From Candidatus Thorarchaeota archaeon SMTZ1-83 (GTDB taxonomy: Archaea; Asgardarchaeota; Thorarchaeia; Thorarchaeales; Thorarchaeaceae): DNA of 7,594 nt. Numbering within the stretch: position 1 is the stretch's first letter; each line of letters begins with the position of its first letter. The notes under the pieces are model-generated. The model worked only from the letters and a program-made list of their open reading frames with translations, was not told the origin of the DNA and did no database searches. Made by a program: the position numbers and the translations under genes. Of the stretch, positions 6,004-7,594 are shown piece by piece. Where the stretch lies: positions 1-7,594 of the forward strand of contig LRSK01000044.1 in assembly GCA_001563325.1 (NCBI GenBank). The letters are read 5' to 3'.

Positions 6004-6026
6004 CAATCCCGAAGGTTATGGGATTG
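6004..6026 (+). terminator. Hairpin just downstream of the tRNA
   Basis: CAATCCC (6004-6010) and GGGATTG (6020-6026) form a 7-bp stem with a 9-nt loop, starting right after the encoded CCA. There is no T-run after it, so it may help 3' processing or termination rather than act as a classical terminator. Confidence 0.35.
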
Positions 6027-6064
6027 TGTCATTTCAACATGAGTGGGTCATCATGTCCCATTGA

Positions 6065-6424
6065 CTACTCGTACGCAATGACCACACTCTCTTCCTCAAG
6101 TGCCTTGCATGCCTCTTCGGCCAACTTGCTTACCACCACTTCGCTGACTCTTCTGTTTCTTAGACTCGCCTTTGCTTGTTCATATACGGTTTCGTAGGCG
6201 ATTGCCTGGACCTTGGCTATCTCACTAGAGATGCTCAATACTGTGATGTCATAGACATCTTCTTCATCTTCAACGTTTGACAACAGAGCTACCACATCCA
6301 GCGTTCTCCTTCTCACTGAATGATTGGCATGCACACCCACTAGTTTCAGCTCAGGTCCAACAAGCGCAGCTTCGTCCTCAACATCTCTTGTGTCCGTTTC
6401 AGTGTCTTCCAGTTCCTCAATCAT
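6065..6424 (-). CDS. Hypothetical acidic protein
   Basis: The 119-residue protein starts at the ATG at 6424-6422 (MIEELEDTETDTRD). Its first 25 residues are very acidic. A probable alpha/beta region follows, with strand-like LKLVGVHA, RTLDVVALL and YDITVLSIS, and then helical, charged stretches (SSEIAKVQAIAYETVYEQAKASL and VSKLAEEACKALEEE). No cysteine-rich motif except one C, no signal peptide and no membrane helix is present, so it should be cytoplasmic. I do not recognise a family. An in-frame TTG 11 codons upstream would run into the TnpB fragment. There is no Shine-Dalgarno motif, but CTTATCATA on the minus strand lies about 25 nt before the ATG, as expected of a leaderless archaeal gene. 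It is convergent with the tRNA. Protein-like composition makes it more likely real than chance, but this is not certain. Confidence 0.6.
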   Translation of the reverse strand: MIEELEDTETDTRDVEDEAALVGPELKLVGVHANHSVRRRTLDVVALLSNVEDEEDVYDITVLSISSEIAKVQAIAYETVYEQAKASLRNRRVSEVVVSKLAEEACKALEEESVVIAYE

Positions 6425-6429
6425 GCTAA

Positions 6430-7239
6430 AGCGGACAACAGTATGATAAGCTTGCACTTGAGCTGAGGGTACTTAGGGACAAGCGCAGGAGAATTGCCAA
6501 GGAATATGACCGAGTCCTTGTAAAACACATCGTGGACCACATCACGAGCTTGTCTGAGAAGTATACTCTGTACGTTGCCATCGGGCGACTCAAGAATATT
6601 AGGATGCGTGCCCGCCGTGGCGACTACAAGGGTCGAGAGTTTAGAGGAGCGATTCACAGGTGGGCCTTTGCTAGGACAACTGAGAGCCTGAAACATCAGC
6701 TAGCGCAGCTGGGATGGACTGTGGAAGGCAGAGATTCTAGATTCAAAGAGGTCCCTGAGAACTGGACATCCATCATGTGTTGGAAGTGCGGAAACAAGGG
6801 AAGGAGACCTAAGCAGGATTACTTTGTGTGCCCAACATGTGGCCAAAGGACCAATGCCGACAGGAACGGAGCCATCAACATCGCCGGACGACTAATCACG
6901 CTCACAAAGTCATTGCACGGAGTGAGAGGGCTAGGTAAGTGGGCTGACTCTGTCCAGAGGGCAGGGAAGCGTTCACGACCAAAGACCAGAGGGAAGACTC
7001 GCTCTTCTCGACGGAGGTCCTTACTCCCCTCAAAGGGTCATGTATCAGACTTTGGGGAGTCCGCGGCTGTTCACCATGCTCAAACGAGCCTTCCAAGCTT
7101 CGGTGACGAATCTAGGATGAGTGATGAAGACCCCGCCGTGGCAAGAGATGCGGAAACTCTCTCTGTCACTGGAGATGATACTTCCAGCACTCGACAGGAG
7201 AAAGAAGCTAGGACTGCAGGAGGAATGCCATTCCGATGA
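6430..7239 (+). pseudogene. tnpB: N-terminally truncated TnpB (IS605 OrfB-type) protein
   Basis: An open frame of 269 codons runs from just after a TAA at 6427-6429 to a TGA at 7237-7239. Its first possible start is a GTG at 6532. TnpB is the RNA-guided DNA nuclease carried by IS200/IS605 elements. The C-terminal half is clear: a helical segment with KRRRIAKEYD, the strand YVAIGRLKNIR, RGDYKGREFRGAIHRWAFAR, the zinc ribbon CWKC (6778-6789) with CPTC (6829-6840), and the RuvC-III block NADRNGAINIAGR with its aspartate at 6859-6861. Full-length proteins are about 400 residues; the N-terminal domain and the RuvC-I aspartate are absent, and upstream sequence in all plus frames shows nothing like them. 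At the RuvC-II position the usual glutamate (E-D-L) is G-R-L (glycine at 6583-6585). A basic, serine-rich tail of over 100 residues follows. It is probably a remnant unable to cut DNA; a residual role in RNA or DNA binding cannot be excluded. Confidence 0.82.
6442..6450 (-). promoter_or_regulatory. Candidate box A for a leaderless transcript of the acidic protein
   Basis: The minus strand reads CTTATCATA, centred about 22 nt before the ATG at 6424. This spacing would put the transcript start at or near the start codon. The motif lies inside the TnpB remnant on the other strand. Confidence 0.25.
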
Positions 7240-7502
7240 ACGTAGACAAAGCCCTTGTTAATTCTGGAGTCCCTAGGATTTCAGAAGGTGGCGACACTTG
7301 CAGGGGAAGGGCGGAACGCATGGGTTTCCTGGAGTTGAGTTTCATTCTCCTACTAGAAACAGGTCTGAGCCTGGTTATTGCGCTTCCATTTGAACAAGAC
7401 TACTGCAGGGCCTCTGGCAACCAGGCTATGCGACGGGCCCGGGAGTCCGGCGAAGCGTTAGGATTCTGTTAGGGATAAAAAGCTTGTGACATTGAGAGGG
7501 GG
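7240..7502 (+). other. Non-coding region after tnpB, possible guide-RNA or element end
   Basis: TnpB elements usually carry their guide (omega) RNA at and beyond the 3' end of the gene. This region contains a perfect 9-bp inverted repeat, AGCCTGGTT (7369-7377) and AACCAGGCT (7419-7427), and a weaker stem, GTTTC/GAAAC enclosing GGAG/CTCC (about 7323-7360). An open frame of 78 codons overlaps the tnpB stop by four bases (ATGA), but its product looks unlike a folded protein, so I favour a non-coding interpretation. No element boundary can be fixed. Confidence 0.35.
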
Positions 7503-7522
7503 TTATTGCAGAGCCTCTGGTA
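7401..7522. repeat. Pair of 19-bp imperfect direct repeats
   Basis: TACTGCAGGGCCTCTGGCA at 7401-7419 and TATTGCAGAGCCTCTGGTA at 7504-7522 match at 16 of 19 positions, and all three differences are transitions. On the minus strand both copies read P-E-A-L-Q followed by a stop (TAG or TAA). The right copy is the end of the minus-strand gene at the window edge. Confidence 0.6.
7477..7481 (-). terminator. Oligo-T terminator candidate for the right-edge gene
   Basis: The minus strand reads CTTTTTATCC about 22 nt past the stop codon at 7503. Archaeal RNA polymerase commonly stops at such T-runs. The same string also resembles a box A, so the reading as a terminator is tentative. Confidence 0.3.
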
Positions 7523-7594
7523 CGAGACTGTTAATAGTGTTCAGTGATTCGATTGCATCCTCGTACGGCATCTCAAATATCAAAGGGCCTTCGA
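7503..7594 (-). CDS. C-terminal fragment of a gene extending past the right edge
   Basis: On the minus strand a frame enters from the window edge and reads 29 codons, including IFEMPYEDAIESLNTINSLV and ending PEALQ, before a TAA at 7505-7503. The amphipathic helical ending and ordinary codon use look like a real protein tail. Too little is visible to name a family. A T-run about 20 nt downstream fits a transcript end. The alternative is a chance open frame, as only 29 codons are seen. Confidence 0.5.
   Translation of the reverse strand, partial: EGPLIFEMPYEDAIESLNTINSLVPEALQ

Noticed and set aside
6065..6430. Possible missing N-terminal half of tnpB in another plus-strand frame
   Set aside because: The plus-strand frames I read across this stretch carry early stop codons and show no RuvC-I-like G-I-D motif; the minus-strand frame looks like a separate protein.
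7366..7430. Sequence resembling a tRNA D-arm (AGCCTGGTTAT, as in the tRNA-Ile)
   Set aside because: No T-arm, acceptor stem or anticodon arm can be folded around it; the shared 11 bases are most likely coincidence.
7236..7472. Open frame of 78 codons overlapping the tnpB stop (ATGA)
   Set aside because: The overlap suggests coupling, but the product mixes short hydrophobic and arginine-rich pieces without a clear domain and the region has inverted repeats; a frameshifted tnpB tail or non-coding RNA is more likely.
1..7594. CRISPR array or rRNA genes
   Set aside because: No regularly spaced repeats and no rRNA-like conserved stretches were seen.

Overview
The window looks archaeal. The strongest evidence is a tRNA-Ile(GAU) gene at 5893-6002 with a 32-nt intron at the canonical 37/38 position and a relaxed bulge-helix-bulge pairing. 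Supporting signs are A/T-rich box A-like elements upstream of several genes, short GGAG or GTGAT Shine-Dalgarno motifs, and archaeal-style secreted and membrane proteins. GC content is moderate. The mix of a DUF3795 protein, surface proteins with signal peptides and a TnpB of the archaeal 'IGRLKNIR' type would fit an Asgard lineage such as Thorarchaeia, but that placement is an inference and cannot be proven from this window.

Layout. A DUF3795 cysteine-rich gene runs off the left edge on the minus strand (1-184). Divergent from it, four plus-strand genes follow. The first is a membrane protein made of two copies of a treble-clef-like zinc finger plus two transmembrane helices (346-1116). The second is a small type-I membrane protein with a signal peptide and a beta-rich ectodomain (1335-1844). 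The third is a small secreted beta-rich protein (1980-2546). The fourth is a large subtilisin-family (S8) serine protease with two tandem C-terminal beta-sandwich-like repeats (2596-4890). A six-helix membrane protein on the minus strand converges on the protease with only five bases between them (4896-5618). A non-coding stretch carries box A candidates and hairpins, then comes the tRNA. A short acidic hypothetical protein on the minus strand (6065-6424) lies back to back with the C-terminal part of an IS605-type TnpB (6430-7239). The TnpB piece lacks the first RuvC motif and has glycine where the second RuvC glutamate is expected. Downstream is a non-coding stretch with a 9-bp inverted repeat. 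The window ends in the C-terminus of another minus-strand gene (7503-7594).

How the parts may work together. The genes from 1335 to 4890 look like a cell-surface or extracellular set: a membrane-anchored protein, a secreted protein, and a protease whose C-terminal repeats resemble the secreted protein in general fold and in the pattern of their last strands. A terminator-like hairpin between the secreted protein and the protease suggests that they are not simply one transcript. The protease has no recognisable signal peptide, which is unexpected given its C-terminal architecture. The tRNA end of the window is a separate block, where a decayed transposon gene sits next to short unrelated genes.
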